Shown here one piece after another: positions 47,178 to 60,069 of a stretch of DNA of 64,000 nt. Source of the DNA: Adiantum capillus-veneris (Eukaryota > Streptophyta > Polypodiopsida > Polypodiales > Pteridaceae); assembly GCA_014529385.2 (NCBI GenBank), contig CM043953.1:73807872-73871871 (forward strand), given 5' to 3'. The position numbers were made by a program, and so were the translations under genes. How positions within the stretch are numbered: position 1 is the first letter of the stretch; the number at the start of each line of letters is the position of its first letter. The notes under the pieces were generated by a model. That model saw nothing but the letters and a program-made list of their open reading frames with translations. It did no database searches and was not told the origin of the DNA.

Positions 47178-47699
47178 TTATTCTTTATTGATTTGGATAT
47201 TACACCATGGTCGATTAATTTTTCTACAAATTACATATGTGGGTATGGGACGAATGGATGACTTGACACCGAGGGATTTTACAATTTCCTTTGGGTTTGT
47301 CAACCCTTGACCTAGGCTCAAGGTACATTGGGAGAGGACTAAGGCTGGGTGCTTGCCTGTAAAGGCAGACAATGTTGCCTCTTGGTCCACCAATATACAT
47401 TTGTGAGCATTTAGGGTGAGAGAATCTTCAGTGAGTATGCCACTTAATGCTTTACACTTTAGCAGCTCTACATAACCATTCTTGGAGAACTCTATGTGAG
47501 CAACTCTAAGAATCGATGGCCCCGGGTGGCTCAGGTTAGTGCCAAAGCGAGCTATCCCTACCCATGGAGACGTTACACGAACCTCCAATATGCATTGCAA
47601 ACTTATCAACATGATATGCCGTTTGCAAAGCATTTTAATTGATTTTAACACCTGTAGTAAGGAATAATAGAAATTCTACCAGGTTAAGATTTGTTTACC
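47178..47699 (-). pseudogene. Unknown gene, downstream exon (minus strand)
   Basis: After a GT-AG intron (about 47653-47699 on the minus strand, CTAAG|gtaaac..ttactacag|GTG) an open frame of about 158 codons reads LKSIKMLCKRHIMLISLQCI, VRVTSPWVGIARFGTNLSHP, HIEFSKNGYVELLKCKALSG and LTNPKEIVKSLGVKSSIRPI, ending at 47178. No transmembrane segment or known domain is recognised. The clean splice boundary supports a real gene or transposon gene. See 47700-48183 for the upstream exon. Confidence 0.45.
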
Positions 47700-48183
47700 T
47701 TAGTTTCTTCATCCTTCTCTTCAAGATTTTTCTTTGTAAGATTGATTCTAGATCGATGAGAGTCTACCAATCGCGATCAATGGTTTGTGTGGATGAAATG
47801 CACTCTCTGGTATGCTTTTGTAGAAAGAGGCATTTTATTTCCACTAGTGTACTTGCTACTGTTTGCACCAACTGTTGTTTGTTTTCATTGGGGAGGAAAG
47901 AGAGGCTTGCTGGGAGATCTTGGTCTTTAAAGTCAATTTGAAAATTGATTTTCTCTTCCTTTCCACTGGGATCCTTCATGCTCGCATAGATAGCAAGCAC
48001 TACTAGCGACTCATCTTCCCTGAGTCCTAATGCTTTGGCAATGTCGTCAAGGAACAAAAATTGACAATCATCTACCACCACCGGATGCAAAGTGAGAATT
48101 TGGAGGTCCGAGACCTCGTCTCCTTCTATTATTTGATCTTCCTCCTCAGTGGAGCTCGGATCTTGCAAGAGTACGAGTACCAT
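47700..48183 (-). pseudogene. Unknown gene, upstream exon (minus strand)
   Basis: An acidic frame reads LLQDPSSTEEEDQIIEGDEV, CQFLFLDDIAKALGLREDES and KDQDLPASLSFLPNENKQQL, followed in another frame by HRSRINLTKKNLEEKDEETK up to the donor at 47699. The frame change near 47764-47770 suggests a pseudogene or a missed exon boundary. The function is not known. Confidence 0.4.
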
Positions 48184-48513
48184 AGATGCTTCGGTCTACT
48201 CATCAATCTCTTCAATAACTTCATTTGATTCCTCCACAATGGTCACAAGATGTCTTTGGTTGACCTTTTCCTTTGATTTTCCCTTATCCATGTCCTCAAG
48301 CACAAGTAATTCCAGAACCATGTCCCATTAAATAAATTGGGTGCCTATGCACCCCATGCCCAAATCCATGAGATCATCCTCATCCTCTATCTTGTAGTTT
48401 CGTTCCATGAGGCCTTTAATAAACCTCAACAAGAAAATCGGAAGTTTTTGTCAGCCGCATACAGATGCTTCAAGAATCCACTAACAACCACGCCGCATCG
48501 GATCCCTCAAAGA

Positions 48514-48699
48514 TTATGGCATATTCTTCCATGTGTTGTGCCATGTAGTCAAGAAATCTCTTTTGAATGCCTCTGCATGAAGGTTGCCAATGGCGTACAT
48601 GTCAATTGTCCCCTCGAACACACTGAGTAGTTCATGTGGTTGATTTGCAAGTCCTACCTTTTCTAATTGTGTGAGAAGTGCATCAGTAGACGTTGCCAT
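48514..48699 (-). pseudogene. Possible first exon of the unknown minus-strand gene
   Basis: A 61-codon frame starts MATSTDALLTQLEKVGLANQ and continues FEGTIDMYAIGNLHAEAFKR. A possible continuation in another frame (IFEGSDAAWLLVDS-like) lies just downstream on the minus strand. The ATG has an A-rich leader upstream (48700-48720). Linked to 47178-48183 by strand and order only. Confidence 0.35.
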
Positions 48700-48719
48700 G
48701 GGTTTTTTTGTGAAGAAGA

Positions 48720-49315
48720 TACAAAGAGAGCTCAGAGCTAGAGTTTTGTGAATGTGAGAAAATGAAGATTAAAAACTAGAAAGTCACTTATATACCCAAA
48801 GTCACTTTTTAAAAATCACTTAAATTAATGTCAAAATAACTTAAAACTTTAATTTTAAACAAAATCACGCGACAAAGCATTGAAAGACACCAACATTGAA
48901 AACATTTGTGCTCCACATCAAATAAATTCCACGTTTCAATCAAAAACTTCAACAAGTTGAGAAGAAATGAGTATGAGGAGAAACGAGATTCAAAACACCG
49001 TATGTATTAATGTGGAGAAAAACCCTATCAGTTACAAGCTTTTACAACCCTATCAGTTACAAGCTTTTACAAAAATACATAGCAGAAACGGAACGTTCTC
49101 ACACAGAAAGCTCTTCCCTTTTCTAGAGCGAACAATCTTTTCATTGATTACAAAGAGATATTTCATGGGCAAGGTATATCTGAGATTAAGATACTCACGA
49201 AGGTGACTGAGATGCCAGTCATTATTCAGTGTTTGTGGTGCACTGCATCGTCTTGGAGACATATTTGTAGGTCAACTGATTCTCTAGCAGCAACCTCAGA
49301 GTCTAGTGCCTCCCA
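48720..49315. other. AT-rich spacer with a 25-bp tandem duplication
   Basis: The unit aaccctatcagttacaagcttttac is present twice in tandem at 49021-49070. No gene is seen. Confidence 0.6.
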
Positions 49316-50094
49316 TTATCCCATCGTCAGCTTCCATCTTCTATAGGGAAAGACCATCAACAAGCTTTGCTTCGCAATATGGTATCTGAACACCACATTG
49401 TTAGCAACTATAGAGCACTTGCTTCTATCTCCATGGTGGTTGACCACCTTAGTTTTCCATCCAGCTGCAAGAAACCCGTTGATCGCACTTCCCCCTTTGC
49501 AAGTCCACATTGTTGGTGTCCTGTGAACCCTCTGAAGTGGAAATATAAACACAAACACATGAAGAGACATAAACCATGTTACCGTGGCTTTATGGGAACC
49601 ATAGGTGCACTTCATTGATGCTTGCACATCCACCTCGATTCTCCTTTTGGTTGCTGTGATCAAGGCACTGCTGGCTTAGGCCATTCCAAACTCTCCAAGG
49701 TTGGCGAGTGAACCAGAGACAGATTATCATATCCATTTTGCCTAGATGTCAAATAAGTATGATTATTTAAAAAAATGTCATGTGAGGACAATCAACATAG
49801 AGCAACTTGTCAAGCTCAGTGTGGATGGCCTCTAAAGTTCCTATGAAGGACTCTATTGGCTCCCACTCTACAAAATCGGATGGAAAAACATCTGTAAACA
49901 TGAACAAATAGCAATGGAAATCTTACAGTCATCAAAAGCAACACACAAGCCAAAAATACTAAATAGATAACCGAAAAACTTGAAAGAGGAGTAAAAATTA
50001 CAATTTGCGGGAACCCTCGATGGAGCCACTGCTGTCTCTAGCTTCAATTGGGAAGCAACATACACATGTTGCACCTTTGCAAGCCTCTTGATGT
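49316..50094 (-). pseudogene. Unknown minus-strand multi-exon remnant, 3' part
   Basis: Two open pieces lie in order on the minus strand. One at about 49902-49769 reads MFTDVFPSDFVEWEPIESFI and AIHTELDKLLYVDCPHMTFF. One at 49663-49316 reads MITATKRRIEVDVQASMKCT and WFMSLHVFVFIFPLQRV. Probable introns have GT-AG ends (an acceptor gtttacag just before 49902, and ctag before 49723). The sequence continues past the gypsy insertion at 60070-60392. No family is recognised. Confidence 0.35.
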
Positions 50095-52455
50095 TGGAAA
50101 GGGGGAATGGGGGAACACGCCCGGCACAAACATAAGGGCCTCTCTATAGCTCAGGGTATTCACAGCACCCCTATCCTCTCGAAAAACACCTTCAAAGAAA
50201 CACTTTACACTAGCAGACCACTGCCTGCTCAATTTCCACTGCACACTCCACAAATCCACCACACAATGCACACCTACTGCCACGGCATGTCTCCACCCTT
50301 ACACACACTCACAACCACTCAATCTCACTCTCTCACACAAAAAACCGTCGGTCCGAGGGGGGCACACACATCCACACAGCCGGCACTGAGGGGAAACATA
50401 AAGTAGGAGAAAGAGAAGGGGGGAAGGGGAAACAACAGTAAGAGGAGGAAACACTGGCTTGATTGCACTTCAAAAAACATGTACACTGGCTTGCACTGCC
50501 ATCACCATGGCCATTTTCAATAAAAAGTTACAAAAGGGCTAGCTTGCTAGAGAATTCCACTTTGCAGGCTTCAAACGGCATCCACAAAGCCAGAAAAAAG
50601 CCCCTAATTTGATCCAATTTTCACTTTTATAGGGGGGGGCTTTAATTTGGGAATTTACACTTTAATCGGTCTACCTGGCACCTTGATTTGGCATTTTTTG
50701 GAAGGGGGAACCGCTTTACTCTATCTGCTCTCTTCTTCTCTCTTTTGCACTTGGGGGGGGGGTGGTTTAGCAATGTCTCTATTGCCCCTTGGCTTTTTTT
50801 AATTTTTATTTTTTATCTTTCATTTTTTACCCCTTTGTGGGCTGAGCCTTGCACTTGCACTCTTACGATCCTTTCTTAGGACTTGCAATTTGGCAATCCA
50901 ATTCTTCGATTGCATGATCAAAAAAATCCTTCTATCTCAAGATTATCTTGGTAGATTTAGAGTAATCTTAAATTCTCATGAAGTCCTAACAATAGAAAAC
51001 TTGGAAGGCTTGACTTTGACTCTTTCCTTCTCTCTATCGGACTCCTCTATCACCTCTCTCTTCTTTTCTCTCTCCTCCTTTGCTTCCTTTTGGCCCCGGC
51101 TGTTACCTTGCTCTTGCCTTGGCTTCTGCTTTGCCCGGACGGCCCTTGAAGTGGGCGGGCTCTCTTTCTCTATGCTCATTGTCCCGCCGTGGGATGCCCC
51201 TCCTAATAGACCTCGGGGATGCATTAGCCATGTCGCTAATGATCTCCCCTCCTCTTTGCTTTTTAAAAAGGCCTCTTAAGGCAGCGGGAACACACCCATT
51301 GGGCCTACCATGTCATCAGTGGACCGCCGACCTCCTTTCTCACACGGACGCGTCATTGCTCCGCCCCGCCCGGCCAAAACCGCCGGCTGTGCCACTCGAC
51401 TACACGTGCACAGTGCCGCCTACCTTCCACCATAGCCAACAGCTCACGGAGCTCATTGCTCGTCCCGATACATCTCCAAGAGGCGCCATCTTGTGGTACT
51501 TATACCTTGCGACACTGCTGCATGGCAACATATATGGGATTGCCCCCCCTGCCATGTGGAGGCTCCCAACACCATGGCTTTCAAGTTGCAAAAAATCCTC
51601 CAAAGAAAATAGATATATAAAAACTCCTCCTTTGGCCTTCTTCTCCCCTCCTCTATGCTTTGTTGGATGGTCGGAATCTTGGACCGCCAAGCCGGGTCAA
51701 ATCTTCACTGATTCGGCCCCGGGTCTTGCAAACCCCACCATACTATGCTTCTTCTGAGCTCGTATCTGAGGCCGTCAAAAAATGGGGAAATCATCTTCAA
51801 ACCTTTTACTGCCCAAGGCTCCCAACTTTATTTTGTTGTATCTAGCCGACCAAGCATCTGATTGACACGCTGACGATTTGTGTTGACTCCACATGACACA
51901 CACTATCATCGAGAACCTTGGTGAGGCCAAAACGATGACAGATGATGCATTCTACAGTGCAGTCAAATGGGCTCAAATCTGGCCCCCGAAAAATCTTCTA
52001 ATGGCCTTAACTTGCTAACCGGAGCTTTGATTCGCACTCCGAGAAGACAGGCATGCTCCACAACTCGAGCTCTACACATCCATCCACTGACACCTACCTG
52101 GGCCACCCGTCCCTAGCTGTCTTGTCTGTCGAGAATCTGCTACACACTTTATCTTTGAACTGCAATATCTTGAGCACCGGGGCTCCGTTTGACGAGCCGT
52201 CTGGACTGGCTTCTAGAGCACACTGAACACTTCATTTCAGAGCACTGACTTGGCATTTTGGTCACCTTCATTTTCCATCCCATCTAGACCATCCCGCAGC
52301 ACTTTGGGCCTAAAAAACCACCTGCGACATACTTTTCCGCTATCCTTTGGCTGCCTAGGGCTTTGGTACATGTCCTATCCTTCTGCACTGCACTTGCCTA
52401 GTGCCTCTACCTGGCATAGACCACCTCCTAGCTTTGACCGACTTTGGCTGCACCA
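50095..52455 (-). repeat. 3' LTR of the Tat-like element (about 2.36 kb)
   Basis: On the minus strand it starts TGGTGCAGCCAAAG and ends in ..CCCTTTCCA. It includes a segment of about 150 bases near 50855-51010 that is missing from the other LTR. A purine run gagggggctaggaaatga (minus strand, just right of 52455) is a plausible polypurine tract. Confidence 0.85.
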
Positions 52456-52619
52456 TCATTTCCTAGCCCCCTCATCGAACGTTTATGTTCAACCAAAAGC
52501 ATATGTACAAAACATTGAAACTGGCACACCAAATTGACGATTAAGAGCACTCACAAAACCATAACTGTATATACAAGTTATGTAGAAAAGCTTCATCTCC
52601 TTTCTCTCACACACTGCAT

Positions 52620-54020
52620 GCTCTAGGTGGGTTTCCCATCCCACTTGACTACAATTTGCTGCACTTCAGGCACAAAATCCCTCTCAAAATACAGTTTGAG
52701 CCGCACACCATTCACCCTGTTCCTAACAAGCTTGCCATTTGCTCTTACCAGTTGACAGGTCCCATTCAAAAAGGCCTTTTTCACTTTATACGGACCTGTC
52801 CACTTCTTCTTGAACTTCTTTTGGAATGTGAAATCCAAGTAGCTTCCGTACTTCATGACCAGGTCTCCTTCCTCTATCTTCTTGTCTAGCAGGTTCTGAT
52901 TGAACTTGGCAACCTGCTTCTCTCTTTGCTTCACATAGTAGTCTACTGCTGCCTCTCTGTCCATCTGCAAAGCCTCTAAACTGGCTATCCAATCCTATAG
53001 AACCCCTTGTTGGGCGGCATTGACACGCCACATACCCTTCAAAGCCCCTAGTTGTGCATGCACTGGCAACATAGCCTCCTTACCATCGACTAGCTCAAAT
53101 GGAGTGAAGTTTGTAGCCACTTTATAGGACGTTATATACGCCCACAATCACTTTTCTAGATTTGCTTCCCACTCAGCTTCCTGCTTATACACGTACTTCG
53201 TTAACATTTTGACGATTTGCCCATTAGCACTCTCGACTAGACCATTGCATTGGGGATGATAGGGCGAGGAATATCGATGCTGAATCTTTAACTTTTCCAC
53301 TAATGCACTCATGAGCTTGCTTCTAAACCCCTAACTATTCCACTAATGCACTCATGAGCTTGCTTCTAAACCCCTGACCCCTATCAGAGACTAACACCCA
53401 TGGAACACCAAAACGGAAACAGATGTTATCAAACACAAATTGAGCCACCACATTAGCATTTACTTCTTTCAGTGCTTTGGCCTCGACCCACCTTGTAGGT
53501 AGTCATTGGCTACCACCACGTACTTCTTACCGCTTGTAGACTTTGGGAGACGGCCTATGGCATCCAGACCCCTCTTCTCAAAAGAACTTTGTGTGATGAT
53601 GGCCCCTTGTGACTCCGCTACCAGTCTTCTTTCACCTATAGTTTGACACTCGTGGCACGTCTTGCACCAGTAATGCACGTCCTTTGTAATGGAAGGCCAC
53701 CAAAAACCTACTCTAAGCACTCAAAATAGAACCTGGTCTTTGCCCTAGTGTCCACTCACTTCGTGCCATTGCTCCATCACCATTCGTATCTCTTCTTTGT
53801 ACAACACCCTTCTAAGCACTCCATCACGCCCATAGTTCAGGAGGTCCTCACCTACCAGTGTGAACTTGCACGCCTTTTGCACCACTCTTCTCTTTTGCAA
53901 CTTGGACAAACCCTCTGAACATTGCCCTATACCCAAAAAACCTTCAATCTCCTTAAGAGTCTCCCTACCTGCATAAGTGGTTGGGGCCACATATAAACCT
54001 GCAACATGCACCTGCACTCT
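52620..54020 (-). pseudogene. gypsy integrase region
   Basis: The zinc-binding part shows MVMEQWHEVSGH, LRVGFWWPSITKDVHYW and CKTCHECQ. The core begins near RGLDAIGRLPKSTSGKKYVV. The C-terminal part shows LDFTFQKKFKKKWTGPYKVK and LVRANGKLVRNRVNGVRLKL. These are the expected pieces of gypsy integrase in order. It is part of the fossil. Confidence 0.85.
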
Positions 54021-54059
54021 ACTACTTGCTAAATAAATGATCCGCCTCTTGGTTCTATT

Positions 54060-54860
54060 CTCTTCTCACATGCTTGAATTGGACTTCTTCAAAAGACTTC
54101 AACATCTTCTTGATGGAAAAGAACCAATGCTTCAAAGAATCGCGCTTTACCTGCCATTGGCCTAACAGTTGCTCGATGACTAGCAACTCACCTCCCTTCA
54201 CCACCAACCTTGAAATGCCAAACTCTATACACTGTTTTAGACCCAAATGCAGAGTGAGATACTCCGCCTCATTATTGGTGTGGACATCCTCTAGATCATA
54301 TTCCTTCGAGAATATGGCTTTGACGTGTGGGTCGTGTATCACCATCCCTCCTCCTGCCTTCTGTACTACTCTTCGATACACTTTGTCGAACCACATTGTA
54401 AAAGCATCCTCCAAGTTAGGTTCCTCCTTAGCTTCATCTCGCACCACCCTTGGATAGGCCGGAAAATTGATGGCCTTGCTAACAAGAATGTCTGCCAGGT
54501 GAGACCAACTCGTGTGATCTACCTTGAACTCGAACTCAAACTCGAACTCTTGTAGCTCCAACACCCACTTCATAATCCTCCTTCCTGGCTTCAAATGTAG
54601 CACTAACTCTGGCAATAGATTATTGGTCGTCAACACAAAAAACTTACGCACAATCAAATGCACCTTGAACTTCCTGCAAGCAAAGACCAGAGCCATCACC
54701 CATTGCTCTGCCTCGGTGTAGGTAGCCTCTCCTAGGCTAATCACCCTGCTCTCAAAGTATATTGGCTTGTAGCTCCTCCCTACCTTTTGTAGTAGAACTG
54801 CTCCAATAGCAATTGTGCCCACTGTCATAGACACATAGAAGTCTTCCTCTTGATTGGGAG
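54060..54860 (-). pseudogene. Dual RNase H region
   Basis: The first, gypsy-type RNase H has AIGAVLLQKVGRSYKPIYFE, EATYTEAEQWVMALVFACRK and ELQEFEFEFEFKVDHTSWSH. A second RNase H-like domain follows with NNEAEYLTLHLGLKQCIEFG, RLVVKGGELLVIEQLLGQW and LKSFEEVQFKHVRRE. The NNEAEYxAL and QLLGQW pattern is that of the archaeal-type RNase H known from Tat elements. Confidence 0.8.
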
Positions 54861-55339
54861 GACATACTACTAGCAACTGACACAAAATCTCCTTGACTCT
54901 ATCAAAGCCTCCTGAGCTTCCCCATCCCATCCATAACCATACACCTGCTGAGCCCTCTTTTGAAGAGGATGCACATATTGTGACAGCATCCAAAAGAAAC
55001 ATGACAGATACTTCAACTTATGAACAAACAAAGCCAAACCTTGAGCATCTGATGGCGGCTCCATCAACACCAACGCCTTCACCTTCTCGGGATCAGCCTC
55101 TATACCATTTTGTGACACTACATGACCCAATAGTTGCGCTCGAGGCTGTGCTAGCTTGCACTTTTTGGGGTTTAGCTGACCTCCTTCCTCATCGAGCCTT
55201 TGAAAGCATAACTATAGTTTTGACAGGTGCTCCAATCTTGAATTGTAGCAGCCGATATCATCCATAAATACCCTAATAAAACGGCCCAGGTATGGACCAA
55301 ATACCCTGTTCATCCAACCTTGGAAGGTGGCATATGCAT

Positions 55340-56550
55340 TCACCAATCCAAACGAAATCCTACGGAAGCAAAACAACCCCATGGAGATATGAACGTGGTC
55401 TTCAGCTCGTCTTCACGTGCAATCCCTATCTGAAAATACCCCAGAAAGCCATCCATAATTGAGTATCTTTCATGTCCGACCACCTGGTTTAGGATTTCAT
55501 CTTGAAATGGCAATGGATAGTGATTTCTTTTGGTCACGGCATTCAGTGGCTTGTAGTCGACGCACACTCTCCATTGCCCATTCTTCTTAGGGGTTATGAC
55601 CACTGGCAAGACCCACTCTGATTCTTTCACAGGGAATATGATGCCAGCATCCAATAGCTTATTGATCTCTTGCCAAAGGGCCTCCTTTTGGATTTCACCT
55701 AGTCTTCTTAGCTTCTGTGCTTTAGGCTTATGCCCCTCCTTAAGAACAATCTTGTGCTCCACCCCCTTTGCACCTCGCAAATGCTTGTACCCCGTCGCAA
55801 ATAGATTGGGATAGGACCCACACAGTTGAACATAACCTTCCTTTTCACCTTTGGTTAAATATTCACTCAACATGCTTGAAACCTCCTCTATGTTTAAACC
55901 ATGAGCTTGAGGCTGCATACCTTCTTCTTTAGATGGGGAGTCATCTATAGTGACCCCGAATAAGTCTGCATCTATCTTCAGCATGTCATCCTTACTCTCC
56001 TCTTCCTCTGTGCTAGTATAGCCTTCATCATATCCCGTCTCTGTGTCATACTCATAGCTCGTCGTGTCGCCCTCATCTTTAACTGCCATAGGACGAGAAC
56101 TGCTCTCCTTGGTCTTCAGATCAAGCACAATCTGTCTGCCTCTCTCTTTGTCAGGCAAGGTAAACACTTTGCTCTCCCAATCTTACTTTGCTCCTATCGC
56201 CAAAAGCCATGTCCTACCCAAAATGATTGGATAAGCATTATCCCTTGCCTTCATCACGAAAAAGTCTATCAGGCACTCTATGCCCATCACCTTGACCTTT
56301 ACATCCTGCGCCACACCCAGACACCTGGCTTTGGTATGGTTGGCCATCCTCATGTGCACATTTGACTTGACTACTGCCTTGACTCTCGTCTCTTTCATGG
56401 ATGCTTCCGTCATAACACAAACCTGCGCTCCACCGTCTATGTAGGCTTGTACCTGCATCCTCTTCTCTATAATTGTATCCACTAGCGGAAGAACATCGGT
56501 GGGGCTACCTACCCTCAAAGCCATGTTTTGCACCGCTTGCACATTCCCCT
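55340..56550 (-). pseudogene. gypsy protease and reverse transcriptase region
   Basis: The protease has VQAYIDGGAQVCVMTEASMK and ends YPIILGRTWLLAIGA. RT shows GVEHKIVLKEGHKPKAQKLR, VLPVVITPKKNGQWRVCVDY, PLNAVTKRNHYPLPFQDEIL and KTTFISPWGCFA. An acidic linker (YDTETGYDEGYTSTEEEESK) separates them. It is part of the fossil. Confidence 0.85.
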
Positions 56551-56969
56551 TAGCTCTCGACAGCCTGGTGCTAACACTTGTGGACCACTACCTTCTTAAC
56601 TTTGGATTTAAGGCTAACAGCTGACCAAAAGTAATATTTGCCTTTTGATTTTGAACATCACTCACCAGATTGTACTCGGGATAGCCACACCCTAGCTGGA
56701 AATCCGCTTTCTTGATTTTGCGACGCCTCCTTCTTTTGCTAGGTTTGGGCTGCTCTCTACTTTGGTACACTTTCTCTTTGCCTTTGCGAGCTCTATTTTC
56801 CCACTCTGTCTCCATCTCTCTCTCAACCGTTTGCTCTCTTATTGGCCAAAACTTCGACATCCTGCTTATCCACCCCGATAATATTCACTCTTTGAATCTC
56901 ACCTCCATTGCGGAGCCAGGTACACAGGATTCTCCACCGCTTGCTCTCTTGGACCATTGTATTGTCCTT

Positions 56970-57710
56970 GCCCTCAACCTCTACCAAAAAGCGGGTAAAT
57001 GTCTCCTCTTTCTCTCTGTGGTTGAGGACAATCAGGTGCATAGTGTCCTTCTTCTCCGCAATTATAACATCTACCTGATAGCGGCCTTGCCCTGCCCCTT
57101 GCTCCTCTTGGTTGTCCTCTATCCATGAAACTGAGCCGCAACTCCTGCATTTGCTCGGAAAAATCTTGCACCGTGCGCACCCAATTTTGCGGCACAATAG
57201 CTACATCTTGGTTTCCATGATTTTCCTCGTGTATAGCCTCCCTCGGACTCTGCAATTGAACATGAACCATGGTCTTGTAGCCTGACACACCCTACTCTAT
57301 CTTCTTCTTTATCTTTCTGCTCCTCGACCGTGCAATGGCTACCGCACCATTGTAATTCTCTAGGCTCTCGAAATTGACTTTTTCTCTCACTTTGGGATGC
57401 AGACATGCCATGAACTTGTAGCTTGAAATAGTCTCCATTACCCAACTGCATGGTTGCCGCTAGCTCTGCCCAACACTCTTCAAAATGACCCAAAAATAGA
57501 TTGAACTCTTCACTTACATCTTGCTTAAGCGCCTTCAACTTTGCATCCATCTTGACTGGGGAAGCCTCCTTGCGAAAGTCGTGAAGAAACCTTGCCCGTA
57601 GAGCTGGCCATGCTTGCTTCGGCTCCCCTTCTAATGCTTCGTACCATGCTTTAGCTCTTCCACGCATCACCAAAGGAAAAGTATGCATTTTGCTATCCTC
57701 ATTCACATAC
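56970..57710 (-). pseudogene. gypsy gag region
   Basis: The gag core is KMHTFPLVMRGRAKAWYEAL and ARFLHDFRKEASPVKMDAKL, followed by FNLFLGHFEECWAELAATM and, further on, one CCHC knuckle CYNCGEEGHYAPDC (about 57040-57080). Basic, Arg/Lys-rich pieces follow toward the protease. Confidence 0.85.
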
Positions 57711-57881
57711 GCAATGATAGCATATACAGATCAAAATCCGACATTCACTCGTCAAGGCTCTCTCTTCGCCTGTGAAAATCGGTCCATAGCTTCTAGCTGC
57801 CATGACTTCCAACGCAAAAAACCGCTTCTTTTCAATTAAATGGGAGCAATCAGCGTGCTCCTCCGTGGGGGCACTAGAAGA

Positions 57882-60069
57882 TGGAGAGGGGGAATGGGGG
57901 AACACGCCCGGCACAAACACAAGGGCCTCTCTATAGCTCAGGGTATTCACAGCACCCCTATCCTCTCAAAAAACAAGTTCAAAGAAACACTTTACACTAG
58001 CATACCACTGCCTGCTCAATTCCCACTGCTTAGACACTCCACAAATCCACCACACAATGCACACCTACTGCCACGGCCTGTCTCCACCCTTACACACACT
58101 CACAGCCACTCAATCTCATTCTCTCACACAAAACACCGTCGGTCTGAGGGGGCACACACATCCACACAGCCGGCACCGAGGGGAAACATGAAAGCAGGAG
58201 AAAGAGAAGGGGGGAAGGGGAAACAACAGTAAGAGAATGAAATGGTGGCTTGATTGCACTTCAAAAAACGTGTACACTGGCTTGCACTGCCATCACCATG
58301 GCCATTTTCAATAAAAAGTTACAAAAGGGCTAGCTTGCTAGAGAATTCCACTTTGCAGGCTTCAAACGGCATCCACAAAGCCAGGAAAAAGCCCCTAATT
58401 TGATCCAATTTTCACTTTTATAGGGGGGGCCTTTAATTTGGGAATTTACACTTTAATTGGTCCACCTGGAACCTTGATTTGGCATTTTTTGGAAGGGGAA
58501 ACCGCTTTACTCTATCTTCTCTCTTTTGCACTTGGGGGGGGGGGGGGGGGGCGGCATTAGCGATGTCGCTATTGCCCCTTGGCTTTTTTAATTTTTAATT
58601 TTTATCTTTCATTTTTTACCCCTTTGTGGGCTCAGCCTTGCACTGCTCTATTGGCTTGACTTTGACTCTTTCCCTCTCTCTATCCAACTCCTCTATCACC
58701 TCTCTCCTCCTTTGCTCCCTTTTGGCACCGGCTCTTACCTTGCTCTTGCCTTGGCTTCTGCTTTTCCCGGACGGCCCTTGAAGTGGGCGGGATCTCTTTC
58801 TCTATGCTCATTGTCCCACCTAATAGACCTCGGGGAGGCATTAGCGATGTCACTAATGCTCTCCCCTCCTCTTTGCTTTCCAAAAAGGCCTCTTCAAGCC
58901 ACGAGAACATGCACATTGGGCCTACCACGTCATCAGCGGACCGTCAACCTTCTTTCTCACGCGGGTGTGCCACTGCGCTGCCCTGCCCGGCCAAAACCTC
59001 CGGTTGTGCCACCCGACTACGCGTGGACAGCACCGCCTACCTTCCGCCATAGCCAGCAGCTCACGGAGCTCATTGCTCGCCCCAATACATCTCCAAGAGG
59101 CGCCATCTTGTGGTACTTATACCTTGCGACACTGCTGTATGGAAACATATATGGGATTGCCCCCCCTACTACGTGGCGTCTCCCAACACCATGGCTTTCA
59201 AGTTACAAAAAATCCTCCAAAGAAAAAATATATATAAAAACTCCTCTTTTGGCCTTCTTCTCCCCTCGTCTATGCTTTGCCGGATGGTCGGAATCTTGGA
59301 CCGCCAAGCCAGGTCAGATCTTCACTAAGTCATCCCTGGGTCATGCAAAACCCACCATACAATGCTTCTTCTGAGGTCGCTATTTGAGGCCGTCAAAAAA
59401 CGGGGAAATCATCTGCAAACCTTTTACTGTCCAAGGATCCCAACTTTATCTTGATGTATTTAGCCGACCAAGCATCCGATTGGACACACTGTCAATTCCT
59501 ACTGACTCCACATGACGCACACTCTCACTGAGAACCTTGGCGAGGCCAAAACAATGCCAGATGGTGCATTCTCCAGTGCGATCAAATGGGCTCAGATCCG
59601 GGGCCCGGAACATCCTGTAATGGTATTAACTTGTAACCAGAGCTCCGATTCGCACTTTGAGAAGACAGGCATGCTCCACAACTCGAGTTGTACACATCCA
59701 TCCACTGACACCTGCCTGGGTCCCCCGTCCCTAGCTGTCCTGTCCGTCAGGAATCTACACACTTTATCTTTGAACTGCAATATCTTGAGCACCAGGGCTC
59801 CGTTTGACGAGCCGTCTGGACCGGCTTCTAGAGCACACTGAACACTACATTTTAGAGCACTGACTTGCATTTTGGTCACCTTCATCTACCATCCCATCTA
59901 GACCATCCCGCAGCACTTTTGGCCTAAAAAACCGCCTTAGGCATACTTTTTCGCTATCCTTTGGCTGCCTAGGGCTTTGGTACCTGTCCTAGCCTTCTGC
60001 ACTGCACTTGCCTACTGCCTCTACTTGGCATAGACCACCTTCTAGCTTTGACCAGCTTTGGATGCACCA
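57882..60069 (-). repeat. 5' LTR of the Tat-like element (about 2.19 kb)
   Basis: Partner of 50095-52455. Plus-strand frames of 220-225 codons occur at the same place in both LTRs (51080-51757 and 58712-59374), but they differ mostly by amino-acid-changing substitutions and are not considered genes. A G homopolymer of about 17 bases lies near 58535. Confidence 0.85.

Larger units (their letters stand above)
50095..60069 (-). mobile_element. Ty3/gypsy element, Tat-like, with 2.2-2.4 kb LTRs and target duplication
   Basis: LTRs lie at 50095-52455 (3' LTR) and 57882-60069 (5' LTR), flanked by ATGT on both sides (50091-50094 and 60070-60073). Internal parts on the minus strand from right to left: gag about 57000-57710, protease about 56180-56550, RT about 55340-55800, RNase H about 54480-54860, a second RNase H domain about 54060-54320, integrase about 52700-54020. 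The second RNase H is a hallmark of the Tat lineage. The element has both ends but many breaks. The LTRs differ at several percent of positions plus some larger length differences, so it is older than the copia at 15.8-20.8 kb. Confidence 0.9.

Noticed and set aside
51080-51757. 225-codon plus-strand frame in the left Tat LTR with a 220-codon partner at 58712-59374
   Set aside because: They are antisense copies within the paired LTRs. Differences between the two are largely amino-acid-changing and there is no domain, so common descent explains the shared frame.
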